In this document: positions 22,015 to 33,875 of the stretch, piece by piece
Layout: each line of letters starts with the position of its first letter
Numbering within the stretch: the first letter of the stretch is position 1
Assembly (NCBI GenBank): GCA_030762175.1
Contig: CM060840.1
Location: forward strand, 44,482,001-44,546,000
Direction of reading: 5' to 3'
Source of the DNA: Metallyticus violacea
Taxonomy: Eukaryota; Arthropoda; Insecta; Mantodea; Metallyticidae
DNA length: 64,000 bases
Notes under the pieces: generated by a model
Databases searched by the model: none
Seen by the model: the letters and a program-made list of their open reading frames with translations, nothing else
What the model was told of the DNA's origin: nothing
Made by a program: the position numbers and the translations under genes

Positions 22015-22330
22015 GCTACAGCTCGGGGTGAGCCTTGGCCTGCCGCGGCGACCTCTGCTTCCTCTACATCCGTCTTACGACTTCACTGACAGAGGGCAGT
22101 ATTGCAGGTTGTCTATGATCAGTGTGCCGGCACCCCGCAGGTCGCCTTTCACGCGGCTTTCTTTCGTGATCGAAGATCGCACCTCCTATCAGTCAACTTC
22201 CCAATTGTCCTCACGAAGCTGGGTAGACCCTGTTCCAGAACTCCCTAACTTATAAAACTTCCTAAGAAGGTACCGGGAATCGAACCCGTGCCTCCTGACT
22301 AACATGCTAACCACTAGACCAAAGAAATGG
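22015..22330 (-). mobile_element. SINE-C, near full length
   Basis: This tRNA-derived SINE lies on the minus strand. The head (22330 to about 22269) has an A-box-like TGGTCTAGTGGTTAGCATG and a B-box-like GGGTTCGATTCCC, as in Glu-type tRNAs, and ends GGTACC. The body (22268-22015) is shared with 53690-53904 and 17335-17545. No target-site duplication or poly(A) tail was clear. Confidence 0.85.
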
Positions 22331-25189
22331 ACACATGTAAACTTACTACCATAAATTTTTTTAAATTTCCCACTTAATCCCCTCAATTTATGGAGTTGCA
22401 TTCCTTCTGTACCCCATTACTGTTAACACCAGGTTGAGTGTGTAATGGGCATATATATGCACTCAGTGTCATTGTCAACTTGTTTCTATTTGTTTTGCCC
22501 ACCTTCCTGGTGTATTTTCCAAATTTATTTATATTTTCGTCTGATTTTTTTATTTAAATTCCTCTGCCTCTTATTTCGTTTGATAAGTTTTCCTACTTTC
22601 GTAAAAGGAACTGTTTCCTCCAAAACTTTTTTTTTTTTTTTTACATTCTAAAATACAATGCCAAGTATTGTCTGGTTCTTCACCCATTGAATATTTCTCC
22701 TTTATATATCAATTTCTTATCCCACTTAAATATATTACTCCTGTTCTAAACCTTCTCTTCCTGTGTATCGTGGGGTTTCAACATCTCTCTCTTCTACAAT
22801 AATTTTGAGTGCGCTATATAATTTCACAGAGTTTTGGCATTAAGACCAGCCATTATTTCTTGTTTTTATCTCTTTCCAAAATCCTCTTCCCATTCTTTCA
22901 CCCTCATACAATACTGATCTCATGCCCATTTCTTTTTGTATCAAGTCCAAAACGCCACCGCGTAAGTCCATCTTAGAATTAACGAGGAACGGAACAATAA
23001 TATAAACAAGTGAAGATGTTATGTCTGCATCCATTATTACTTTAAAATGAAGTTACACAGTGTTCTCATTGCTATGCAATTGGAAACTGGAAGTTCCTGT
23101 GTAATGGCCTCGAAACCCACAGAAGGAACTCATATCAAGCGAATGGTACACACTGCGCTCATTTTTGTTTCTTTCGTTATTTATTTGTAGAAAATAATAA
23201 TTAAATGTTATACTCATCATCATATTAGATATTCGAAGTGTCTGCCCTCGGTATGAGACTTGCCGAATTCTTTTGAAAAGATTTTCAGATTACTCGTACT
23301 AATCCTTCATAAGCAGTAATTTTATACAGATGAAGATGCAGCAGCAGCTGAATGGATTTATACGCACTCCCGAGAGATACACTAACTTGCTGGATTAATC
23401 ACGTTAAAGACTTTCGAGAAGTTTCTAGTCGATAGCCTTATTCATCAAACTTCTCTTCTGTTAAAACCCAGATGTTTTGGTCTTATTTCTTATCACTGAA
23501 AACGCCTTGAGTTCGAACCTTGTTCACCAATCTGAAAAATGCACTTCCCAATGGAGATGTTACTCTTGACAATTTAGCACGCAATTATCTCCTACAATAT
23601 ACGATTTCTTTTGCACATAACCATAAAAAAGTATCTCACTCTAGGCATACTCCACAGTACACACATTAAAGTAGATAGTCTAACACGCACTTCTTACAGG
23701 AATGCTACTGAAACGGTTGGAGTGAAAACATGACTGAGCAAACTCAATTGCCTATGTGAGCGAAAAAACTTCAACCGAGAATCGCGCATTCACTGAAGGT
23801 GAACGATTTCCAATAGTACACACAAACTCCGATTGATTACCGATGAACGATGGGGCATGCCGTCTATGTGAACACTCTAATGGGGGGGGGGGAATCTCGC
23901 TAGAGTGTGAAGCTCTAGAAAGACAAAGAAGATCTCTATTATGATTATAGAAGTTGACAAAAGCCTCTTGTAGGTTAAGTGCCAAGTGTGTTCCCAGTAT
24001 GACTGGAGCTAAAAGTTTCAGTAAATTAAATGTTCTGTTCTGTATTTGTGTATTGTAGAGTATGCCGAGAGCGAGACAAAAGCCAGAATAAAGAGTATTT
24101 ATTTATGGTCGTGAAATCGTAGTAGCATCTCCATGGGAAATGCAATTTTCACATTGGTGAACAAAGTTTGAACACAAGGAGTTTCTATTGACAAGAAGCC
24201 CAGACCAGAAAAATCGGACTTTAACAGAGTATTATTAAGTATTACACACTTCATCGTCAATCAATCAATTAACCAACCAAACTCTTGATAGAATGCCTTA
24301 TCAGTCTTCGCTTTTCTCTCATATATTCCTACATTTAAGTATACACCATCAACTGAAAGCACGCTACATTACGTGTGTATTATTGCTTACAGAGGAATTC
24401 GATATTCACACCACAGAAAACCAGCACTATGGTACAAAGGTACGGTCAAGCTTAATGTGCCGGGGGAGAAGAAAGTCATCCATCATCTAGATCACAATGC
24501 AGGCAAATAAAGGACATGGTGTATTTTCATATCTCTCCACTGAATCTTTCCCCGCAATCTTTCACCTTTATTATGCCATTGTTTTAAAGCTAAATAGAAG
24601 GATAAGAGCCGTTCGTAAAATTATTGTTATGCCTCCAAGAATGCAGAAGTCGTGAAGAATGATGCAGACAAGGTATTACATTTATCTTCAATTTTCTTTT
24701 CATTAAAACTCACCAGAGAAATTCGATAAGCCGAACAGTGCGGAGAAACACTAACACGGTCATTCATTAGCAGATAGATTGCCTAAGGATATTACGCTCG
24801 CACTGTGAGGTACCCAAGCATGTTTTGGCCAGTCGGCTTTTATTTGTCCTCTACTTTTTTATCAGTAGTACTACTGCCTAATGCCATATCCACCAAAATT
24901 CTTTTCCGTCTTATTTTATATTGATTTATTGCATAGATTTCTATAACACCTTAAATACCAATGTTTTGATCAGATAATGACTTTTCTTGTACAAGCTCGG
25001 TTTTTTCTGTACTCCAGTGTCTATTGTTTTGTGTCGCTACTTGGTTAAGTAAATAAAACTACGCCTCGTTCGTTAAAAAAAAAAAATTAAACGTGGGTCA
25101 ACACAGCAAACATTAACATTATACAATACCCAATTGCAGAAATTAATTCTAATTACATTATCCCGTGGTTGCAATTCCTGAACTAGTTA
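22331..25189. other. Unassigned sequence
   Basis: A T-rich stretch lies at 22480-22650. A run of nine or more G occurs near 23882. No gene, transposase motif or SINE was recognised in nearly 3 kb. Confidence 0.45.
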
Positions 25190-25720
25190 TCTTATAGAGT
25201 TTTAATTTTAAAAGTTTAGTGGCATTCCAAGCCGAGATTTGCGAAAGTCTTGCTTCCTGTGCAAGCTTTCTCAGAGATTTCTTTGGAGTTCGAACTTTTC
25301 TCCAACGTCATCGAGTTTTTCTTCTGGAAGCTGCATTACATTCGGTTTCCTATCAAGAACAGATCCCGTTTCCCTAAATCTATTCACAAAATTATGGACC
25401 GTTTTTCCGTGAGGAACGACTAGGGGAGTATCTCTCTATCAATCGCCGTCTCACTTCTACACGAGTTTGTTGTCACATAGGAATCATACGTTCTCTGTGC
25501 CAACGTATAACAACTTTTTGGCATTATAACAGCACTAACGCACAATAACAGTGAAACACGTGGTCTCAAGACGTTCAACTCCTGTACAGCACAAAGACTT
25601 CGCTTCAGCATAGACGAAAGAGATGGAAAAGTGGTGGGGGAAACAGAACCGGTTAGAAACAGCGCAGGCAAATTCCCGTTCAGCTGGCCACGCGTCCAAA
25701 TGATGGTTCTGTAGAATTAA
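25190..25720 (-). mobile_element. DUF4817-type transposon relic, N-terminal domain
   Basis: From a probable start Met near 25524 (minus) the sequence reads MPKSCYTLAQRTYDSYVTTN, and then after a frameshift VPHGKTVHNFVNRFRETGSV and LPEEKLDDVGEKFE. Further frameshifts precede SAWNATKLLKLK-like codons near 25200. This order (a start block with YDSYV and TNSCR, a VPxxKTVHxLVNxFRETGSV helix, then an EEKLDDVG block) is the N-terminal DNA-binding region of the DUF4817 transposon family. The catalytic domain is missing. The 5' leader probably extends towards 25720. Confidence 0.75.
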
Positions 25721-25750
25721 CATTCTTACGTGCTTGGCTGAACATGCACG

Positions 25751-25773
25751 AGAGAGAGAGAGAGAGAGAGAGA
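25751..25773 (+). repeat. (GA)n microsatellite
   Basis: It has about eleven GA units. Confidence 0.9.
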
Positions 25774-25859
25774 ATTTAATAAAATAGAGCGGATCTATTT
25801 AAACAAAAACATCCATTCTTCTGGTTTGCATGGCAGTAAATTTGTCGATGATCCTTTGA

Positions 25860-26135
25860 TTAAAATTTGCAATCTGCAGTATGAAGTCTACCTCTAAAAG
25901 AAACGTTGTACACTTCCATATTTTGAAATCACAATTTGACTCAAACGAATACTTGGAATTGGTCTATTCAATTTTTCAATTTCAATTTTCTCCTCCGATG
26001 ACCACAAATAAAAGGCTGCAAAAGTAACTTTTGTGCAGTGTTTATTTTCTTTAGATTCAATTAACGCAAAACGAAATAAAGCAAGTTTTTGGACATTCAC
26101 CGGAAAATCCAGCAATCCGCCATTCACAATATCTG
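25860..26135 (-). repeat. Zinc-finger-like transposon fragment (family Z, copy 2)
   Basis: It aligns with 9160-9363 in the same orientation: shared blocks GTACACTTCC, TTTTGAAATC, AACGAATAC and TTAACGCAAAAC. Its translation has lost the paired cysteines, leaving FALIESKENKHC. It shares an extra segment at 25860-25935 with 51490-51560. It is dead. Confidence 0.6.
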
Positions 26136-26988
26136 ACGAAACTATGGAGTGCTTGAAACTGTCCACACGAGAGCGTTGTTACTTTAAATGTAACATGTAT
26201 GATATTGGAATAACTGCAAATTTTCCCTTATTTAATATATATGACTGTGTTGTCATTAGTAAACTTTTTCACTATAATTATCTAATATTAATCTATAATT
26301 CTTGGGAACACACGTGACGAGAGGTGAGTTTCAGGTGGTTCATGCACACAAAGGCACTTAAGGCAAAGAGGTTCCGGCTATTACTTTTTCTCACCTCTCT
26401 CGTTCAAAACGCTCCGAGATAATTGCGAGGCTGAAACCAAGTCCCCTTCAGCTAATAATGGAAATGCAAATATCAGGTTAAAGTAGAAGTCCCCTAAAAG
26501 CGGGTTTTCTAGATATAAAAAACCCATCAAACAATAATTATTGGAAATTAGGCGTTGAAGTGTTTGGAGGTTTTGCGCAAACAAGCAACCTCCTAGAAGA
26601 GTTGCCCTTGGTCTACATATTCATACTAACAGATTTTTAATCAAAATTTTTAGTTAAACTTTTTCAGTAATATTTTTTTATCAAATCGGAATGTTTTTCT
26701 CTTTCTCAATAACGCCGCCCTTGTAAAGCCAGAACTGTGCAGGACACTCAACAAATTAAAGTGCAGGTACTGAGTCGTCATCTAAACGGCCTGGGTACTG
26801 AGGATCTTCTCCCTTGGGAGTACCGCACTATAACATACCTTGCATGCTCCTTAATATAAAACATAGGACTACGGTAAAGACATTGCAATCTATTTAGCAG
26901 TTCTTTAGTTTTCCTCAAGACTCTGGTGTCATTTTTTCCCTCCATTTTTCAGTCTCGTTCTTCTACGTTTCTGTTCTTTATGCCACTA

Positions 26989-26990
<2 letters not shown>
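26136..26990. other. Unassigned sequence
   Basis: Nothing was recognised. The minus-strand frame at 26381-26584 has no known motif. Confidence 0.45.
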
Positions 26991-27035
<45 letters not shown>

Positions 27036-27104
27036 TGGCTTTTTCTTAGTGTTTTATCCTTTTGTACTATTATAATTACTGTTAATTTGTTACATTGTTA
27101 ATAG

Positions 27105-27147
<43 letters not shown>
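26991..27147 (+). repeat. Repeat H, partial copy between two (TA)n tracts
   Basis: The stretch 27033-27108 matches the distal half of repeat H (CTTTTTCTTAGTGTTTTATC, then TTACTGTTAATTTGTTACAT). Long (TA)n tracts flank it at about 26991-27032 and 27109-27147. The hairpin part is missing. Confidence 0.85.
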
Positions 27148-27151
<4 letters not shown>

Positions 27152-27239
27152 TGCACTATTACTTTCCATCTCTATACTTCCCCGATAATACGTTTATCAT
27201 TATTTCCTTATTTTCAATTCTTCAAACGTACCTGTACTA

Positions 27240-27860
27240 TTTCAGCTGCAATGCCTCTATTTCTTGAAGATGCTATTTTTAGCTTACATTCAATTCCTAC
27301 TTCCTCGTTTTGTATTCTGTCCCTTTTGATGCCCTGGCTATTCTTTGGGACTCCATTTCAGTTGCCAGTTACTTGTCCGATATTTTACGTTTATCGCCCA
27401 CGTTTCACCAGCATACTCTCTTCTTTATATAAAGTTTTGATATTGTTCTTTGTACTTGGGGCGATTATTTTACTCATTATAACTGTAACTGACTTTTTTG
27501 TTGTTTTAAGTTATTTTTCTTTTATTTCGCATTCTAAATACCTGAATTGTTTGACATTTTAAATCTTTTAACATTAATTTCTAACTCTTGACTACAAGTA
27601 TTAAAAGCTCCGTTTTCTCACGGTTTATTTTTGAACCCATACCGTGCACTCCTCTAACTTTTCAGGCATATAAGTTATATGCTTGTTTTCTTGTTATTGG
27701 TAGTCTGCAAATCAAAACAATTTCCCCATTTTTTCTACAATTTTATTCCATTCTTTCAGCGCTATATCTATTTTTCACACACTTGTTCTCACTTTAACTT
27801 TCCTGTCTCTATCATCACTACTGTCTATAATAACGTTCTAGGCATACTGGTACCCCATTT
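27240..27860 (-). mobile_element. LINE reverse-transcriptase relic
   Basis: Minus-strand fragments in several frames match the C-terminal half of a non-LTR reverse transcriptase: GSKINREKTELL (about 27640-27605), VKQFRYLECEIK (about 27556-27520, the FxYLGxxI motif), YAGETWAINVKYR (about 27415-27375) and KRDRIQNEEV (about 27330-27298, like the RxDRIRNEEI motif near the end of such proteins). The order is correct and the spacing plausible for a single relic with frameshifts. The clade was not determined. It differs from the RNase H-bearing LINE at 14.8 kb in the parts that can be read. Confidence 0.65.
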
Positions 27861-28352
27861 CAAAAGGGATTAACCTTAACCCAACCATGAATATATTTAT
27901 AATTAGTAATTAAAACTACAATCATATTCCTTCCATTTTTATTAGTTTTAGGTGAATGTTTTTAATTTAGTCTACAGTCTATTCTGTTTCCGCTTCTTAT
28001 ATCTCCGTTCTGCATATTCCTCTCTTTTCTGAGAGAAGTTAAATAAAATATTTATACCATTCAGTCACTGAGTGTGATCCGAACTTGTACTATGTTTTGT
28101 TTATGTCCTCATTTTCTTTAATACTGCCCGTGTCCATGGTTCCGCTAACCGTTTGAAACCCGCATTTGATGCATCACAGTACACTTCTTTCTAATATTCA
28201 ATATTTGCTTCTACTACACTCATGTTAGTTTTTCATACATGCCTCTGTTATTGTTTTTTTATAATTTTTAACATGGCTCTTTTATTACACTTTCCAATAT
28301 TAACACTTCTGTCACCATAATTTTTTAACGTTTTCTTTTTCTAATTTTTTAT
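27861..28352. other. Unassigned T-rich sequence
   Basis: It may be upstream LINE sequence too decayed to read. No motif was seen. Confidence 0.4.
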
Positions 28353-28595
28353 AATGTTTAACGCCCGTTTTAACTACTGAGACAGCACAGGCGGTGGATA
28401 GTGATGATATATGGGATGAAATGATAAATTGGGAAAGAATATATTTTTAATCGAAGGAGGCGTTTCAGTTCTAAGTTTAGGGTATTCCCCGATTTTTTCC
28501 ATTTATGAGGATTGGTGAAGACGGTCCTGGGAGAATCGAACCCTAGATCTTCAGCTCACGAGTCTGCACTTTAGCGAACTCGGCCACTCGCGGGG
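28353..28595 (-). mobile_element. SINE-A copy
   Basis: Matching landmarks run from TTTAACGCCCGTTTTAACTA to the tRNA-like head (CGGCCACTCGCGGGG at the right end, B-box region near 28535). Some central sequence has been lost. A possible 8-bp duplication TTTTCTAA flanks it, but the T-rich context makes this weak. Confidence 0.88.
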
Positions 28596-28825
28596 TATTT
28601 TCTAAAATGTATCCCTTCAGTTGTCATCTTGTTTGCATTGTATTTGCAAAAATAGACATAACTATTTTGGGAAAAAAATGTTTTGTTTCTCAACACAATC
28701 TAATCTGGAAACTACGCATATATTCTAGGGATTTTCTAATTTCTTATCCCAACCATAAAATGCCATTTCTTCAGGTCTGCGAAATATGCATTTGTTTTAG
28801 AACAACCTCTCAATTTCTTTTCTGC

Positions 28826-28990
28826 TAGCCATTTCTTCTTGATGGGGAACAGGAAGAAGTCCAAGGGTGCCAAATTAGGAAAGTAGGGGTTGAGGAAGAA
28901 GTGCATACCTTAAATTCAATAATTTTGAGCTCTTAATGGCAGACTTTTGTGATGGTGTGTTATCATGATGAACAGGATTTTTTATTCACA
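28826..28990 (-). mobile_element. Mariner-like relic
   Basis: On the minus strand VHHDNTPSQKSAIKSSKLL (about 28972-28915) matches the second catalytic motif. PYFPNLAPLDFFLFPIKKKW (about 28890-28830) matches the third catalytic motif of mariner transposases. A frameshift lies between them. The spacing is as in intact enzymes. Termini were not found. Confidence 0.75.
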
Positions 28991-29078
28991 TGAAGACGAA
29001 TCTTCCAGTAGCATAGCGTAATATACACATGTTATATACCATAACATACCCATGGTATATACCATACCACATAACATA

Positions 29079-29125
<47 letters not shown>

Positions 29126-30287
29126 ATCCCTCAACAGTTATCGTAAATAATTTTGAAAACAATCTTGTTTGCCACTTTTTGAGTTTGCACGGACTTAATC
29201 AATAGCCTTCGTAACACAATCATAAATTTCGTTCATTTCATAAAGAAACAAATATAAAATGTGTTCTTTTTTGCAACTTTCAGCTGGCATTGTGTAAAAG
29301 TGTGAAACAAATGCAGAACAAAAATATAATTTATTATTTTAATGGCGTTAATAAGCATAAAATAATATCTAAGAGTCCATTGTTACGACTTACTATCTCA
29401 ATTAGTGAGGTAAAAAGAAAGGAAGGAAAAAACCCAAAGATTAGATGAAAAAATGCACAAGGCTCTCAGTTTTGGAACCCTTTACGAATGCGGGGGGAAG
29501 GGGAAAAAAAAAAAGAGATTAAATTATAAATATACGACATGTTTGTACACACAGCGTGGAACAGCACGGGTAATCGTTAGCACCGAAAGGGATTTTAAAC
29601 GCGTTTTAACATTCTAAACATGGTGGGTCTATCGCTCACGAAGTTAAAGGAGTTGTTCTAACGGCAGAAGAAAAAGAAACAAAGAAACTGCAGGTACATT
29701 TTTGAAAGTAACCCAAATACAATCGTGTACGATATAAATATCAGTAATTCAACAACTCTATACAGTCCAAAACTTGTGACGGAGAAAATTTTTCGAATTA
29801 CATCCACACATAGGATATAGAAACTATACTTGGTGATTTCTAGGAAATCTGCCCAGTATGCAAGAGAGGATAAGCCGTACGAGATAACGGTGGCTTGCCT
29901 TTTGAATATAGTTTGTGAAAAGGCCAATCAATACATAACTGTCCACTTCAGAACACAATTTTGTGCTGTTATTGGAAAACGAATACACCCATCCCTTGTA
30001 GAAGCTTTACTCTAGTTTACGCTGGGACGAGTTTAGCCACATTTTGTCCCAACTTAAAGAATATTTATAGCTTCATATGGTACAGAAAATAGTTTACATT
30101 CAACCATCGAAAGGTGTTTATTTTCCCCCAGTTTTAAGGTATATGGCATTCGGTCCTTTACTCCTATAGTAAATATGCAAACGTTCATGAATATAAACCT
30201 CGGATCGATATCTCATTGTCTCGCGATTCCTAATTCTTTGCAATGTCACGGTTGCTGCGGAATATTCTCACGTCATCCAGCAAATAT
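28991..30287. other. Unassigned sequence with an (AT)n tract
   Basis: An (AT)n tract of about 20 units lies at 29083-29122, next to CATACC/GGTATA-rich sequence. No gene was recognised. Confidence 0.5.
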
Positions 30288-31040
30288 GAGGGTCATACAA
30301 TAAGTAACTATTTTTTTTATCCCTGAAAAAAAAAAAATGCAGCAGTAAAGGTTTTTGGATAAGAAATGGCATTAGGGTGTGTCGATACCCCTTAAGCAGT
30401 TTCGTGAAATGTTGCGTATTACATTGCCAGTAGTTAACCACACACCATAGGGGTATCACTATAAAGCCTGTTCGATTGTGAATTGCATGAATACTTTATT
30501 TGCACAGCAGAAAACGAAACTGTTGCACATTTCCATCGGGAGTTAATATCTGTTTACGGAGAAGGATGTGTGAGCATTCAGATGGTTCAACGTTGGCTGC
30601 AGTGACGATGATTTGGGAGATTTTGCTGATGCACTGCTTGCTACACAGAACTGCAATTAATCCTGAAAGGTACCGTAATTCTTGACGCAATTTAAGAGTC
30701 GAAATCAAACGGAAACACTCCGGACTTTGGACTCGCATGACAATGTTCATCTGAAAAAACCGAGTCAATTCAGTGGGAAATTTTCTGCCATCCACTTTAC
30801 TCTCCTGCCCGTGCCCCTAGTGATTTCCATCTTTATTCCGAACTCAAGAAGCACCCCAGAGGCCAGCGATGTGAAAATGAAGCAAAAATCATAATGAGTA
30901 TACGACTTGGCAAACAGGGTAAACTAGTTACAGAAAAAATTGGTGCTACGATTCTGAAAATGCTACCAAAAATGATTATGTGGCGAAATAGTTCAGGAGT
31001 TGCAGAGTATTGTTGACTTTATTTTAAAATATTAATGTAA
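30288..31040 (+). mobile_element. Mariner-like relic, internally shortened
   Basis: The left end (GAGGGTCATACAATAAGTAAC at 30288) has the form of a mariner terminus. On plus, HPLYSPARAPSDFHLYSELK (about 30792-30850) is the block with the third catalytic residue, and RGQRCENEAKI-like codons follow. A VSIQMVQRWL segment lies near 30570. No matching right terminus was recognised, so the end is approximate. At about 750 bp the element is shorter than an intact mariner. Confidence 0.7.
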
Positions 31041-33289
31041 TATTTTTCCCGCAATAGAGAAACATGCTTATTGAATGGCACTTGCACATATCCAGTGTTA
31101 AATAAATTGAGCGCGTAGGCAGTTGTTCCGTTTCTAGCTATTCTCCACGCTTTCCATCTCTCATGCTGTAAGGGCGTAGAGCCATAATGTAAATTTTACA
31201 GAAGTTTTTGAAAAATCTATTAAATTTTCTTCCTCATTTCTTTAACTAACAAAAATTAATTTCTTGTATATTGAACACCGATTTTGGGGCTATAATGAAA
31301 GCATTTGATACATTAATCAATACATTATTGCTATTTCAGTGTTTTTGCTTTTGATGGTTCATATACCCTCTTGGAAATATAATTTTAATTGATTTATTTG
31401 TTGTTACATCATTATTGCACTGATTTTAATAAGCAAAATTACTTTTTTTTTTTTTACAGAAACATGAACACCCGCCCCTTTTGCATGTTGATGTGTATTA
31501 TCTTGGTGGTCACGTCCAAATGGAAATAATCATAGCTTACTACCTATTCTGTTTACCTACTCGTCCTTCTGGCATGGTGTGAAATATCACCAATTTTTCT
31601 TACTAAGTGGATTATCTTATTTTAACAATTTTGGTGGATACAACCTTCTTGCGCGATATCCTTCATATTTTAATGGATATTTACTAGATCCTGATGGAGA
31701 AATTTGTAACTAAGAATTAATGCACTTCTATTTGAAAATCTATGCTTTGCACCAGTTAATTCATTCGGTTTACCATCAGTTTGAGAAATTATTGCAAATC
31801 TTAATACAAAACTGCAACTGTGGCCCTTTTTAACATATTTGCATTCAATTATCCCTGAAGTTTAGGTCGTGTTTTTATACATATCCTGCATGCATCGCGC
31901 TAAAAACTGTCTTTAAATAGCACAAACTGAAAAAGGTGAGGTTTATCTCTATCAAATTAAATGCAAAATAAAAGAAACTATCCACTAATTGTTGTTTTCA
32001 AATTTTCATAGCTTTAACTGTAATCTTAGTAGCTTATTCCTCAGATTAATCCAATGTTCTTTGGAGCGTAGTTCCAGAAATAGGAACTGCCATTTGAAAA
32101 AGCACTCCTTGCTAGCAAACGCATTTAGATTCATTAAATGGGTAGCTACTGCTGGATTAGACAAATCATTAAAAAATGTGCTTGTTTCATTTAAAAAAAA
32201 GGCTTCCTCCAGCTTATGCATGCATTCTGTAAGCTGAACTTTTAACCTTTCGATTTGTGTTTCATAAAATATAATTACATTTTAAAAACATGCGATGGAA
32301 ACGTCTGAATTTCACCCTTTAAGTGTGTAGAAACATTATCTGGACAATTGCTTGAAGTATACAGGCATATATTTCGAATTTTGAGACATAATACGTATTT
32401 ATGCCACATTCAAAACATTAGCGGTGATTTATTTCCTTGTGAAACATGAAAACAACAAAAACGCAAGCTTTTCGAACGAGTGTTGCGTCTAAAAATGTCG
32501 TTTTATGGTAATATGGGCCGTTCTTCAATAGAATTCAGCTGCAATATTGCCGGAATTAAATTAACTTGTATTAAAAGTCTATTAATACAAACAGTGACGC
32601 ACACTAACGGTTATTATGCTCGAAACAAATTCATAATTACACAGAATTATAAATATATACATTTATACAGGATGTAAAATTTTAATAAGACAAAGTTTGA
32701 AAGCTAGAAGGGACATCAAAGCAAAACAAAGATTTCTGACGCCGAATTTTCCTATCAGGCTTTGTTTGTTATGCATTTGATTCCATACAAAAAGTAGAGA
32801 GAAGACAAATCAGAAAAGACTCTCCTGCCAATCTTAAGAAAGCGTTTATTTAAATACGAAGAAACCATGTTTGTTAGCTCATTCCAGATATATAACTCCA
32901 AACTAATAAACAAGTACCACATTAGGTCAAAACGTGTAACAAAATAGGAACTTTCAACAGTCATGACATCTGCAAAACACATACACCATCTAGCGGTTTA
33001 AAAAGCCTTATAAGAAAATATGTCATCAATAAAAATGTTTTGGTGTTCCAGCTCTCACAATTTGTGGGTTTAAGTTTTTTCATTCTGTATGTAGCTAAAG
33101 ATAATAAGAATTAGAAAACAGAAATAAATAAAATAAAAATCAGTCACACAAATAACACATGTAACGGATTGAAGTACATCATCTCAGCTTGTAATGTACA
33201 CTTATTCGTGAATTAGGAAAAACATCAATTGTACATTGTAGTTTTTGAGCTAGTAGAGCTCAAAAAACTGAACTAGGAATAGAGCGTAA
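31041..33289. other. Unassigned AT-rich sequence
   Basis: A 71-codon minus frame at 32006-32221 contains HKLEEAFFLNETSTFFND and has no family that I recognise. Otherwise nothing was seen. Confidence 0.45.
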
Positions 33290-33875
33290 ATCTGTATTGG
33301 GAGGAGCCAGTCGTCAAGGCCTATTGTGCATGTGCAGGTATAAGCTTGTGGCTAGTTTAAGGGAGGCTTTGTGCGTTCGTGTGACACTAGATGCTTTCAC
33401 TGTGTGTAAATGGTATGCTAATTATTTTACGTTAGTTTAGGCAATACCAAATCCTGAAGTACGGAGGTTTTATGCACGATGCATATATAAAAACGGATTA
33501 TGCCAGAGACGTGGTAAGGTGATTCGCGAAAATATCCTGGCATCGTATTCCAGGTAACAAAAGTGTTTGCTAACTTGTTAAATAGTTGCGAGGGACAGAA
33601 TCTCTCAATGCCAAGAAACGCGTTCTTACAGAAGAAAAGTTAGATGAAATACAAGAATTTTCTGCGCGGATACGAGCAAAGTGTTGCCGCTGAGGGGCAT
33701 CAATTTCAACATATAACACAGGTTGGTGCAAAATATCCCCAGGTTCATTATATGCTGCCAGTACAAATAATAAAAGGATAATACTAATTTTAAGCATTTT
33801 TCTGGTTGCGGCGGCTGCACTTCCCCAGTAAGCAGACGCCCTCAGGTGGCACGTAACTCAAATAACCTCATTGCA
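33290..33875 (+). mobile_element. DUF4817-type transposon derivative
   Basis: A leader (GGAGCCAGTCGTCAAGGCC, GTGCATGTGCAGGTATAAGC) leads to a frameshifted N-terminal domain at about 33500-33690, with LRGTESLNAKKRVLTEEKLD (the KKRVLTEEKLDEI block of the family). The sequence then departs from the family and reads GTTGCCGCTGAGGGGCATCA, as in 6256 and 13110, before the distal CTCAAATAACCTCA. The catalytic domain is absent. That three copies share the same join suggests a non-autonomous derivative that was amplified, not three independent deletions. Confidence 0.7.
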
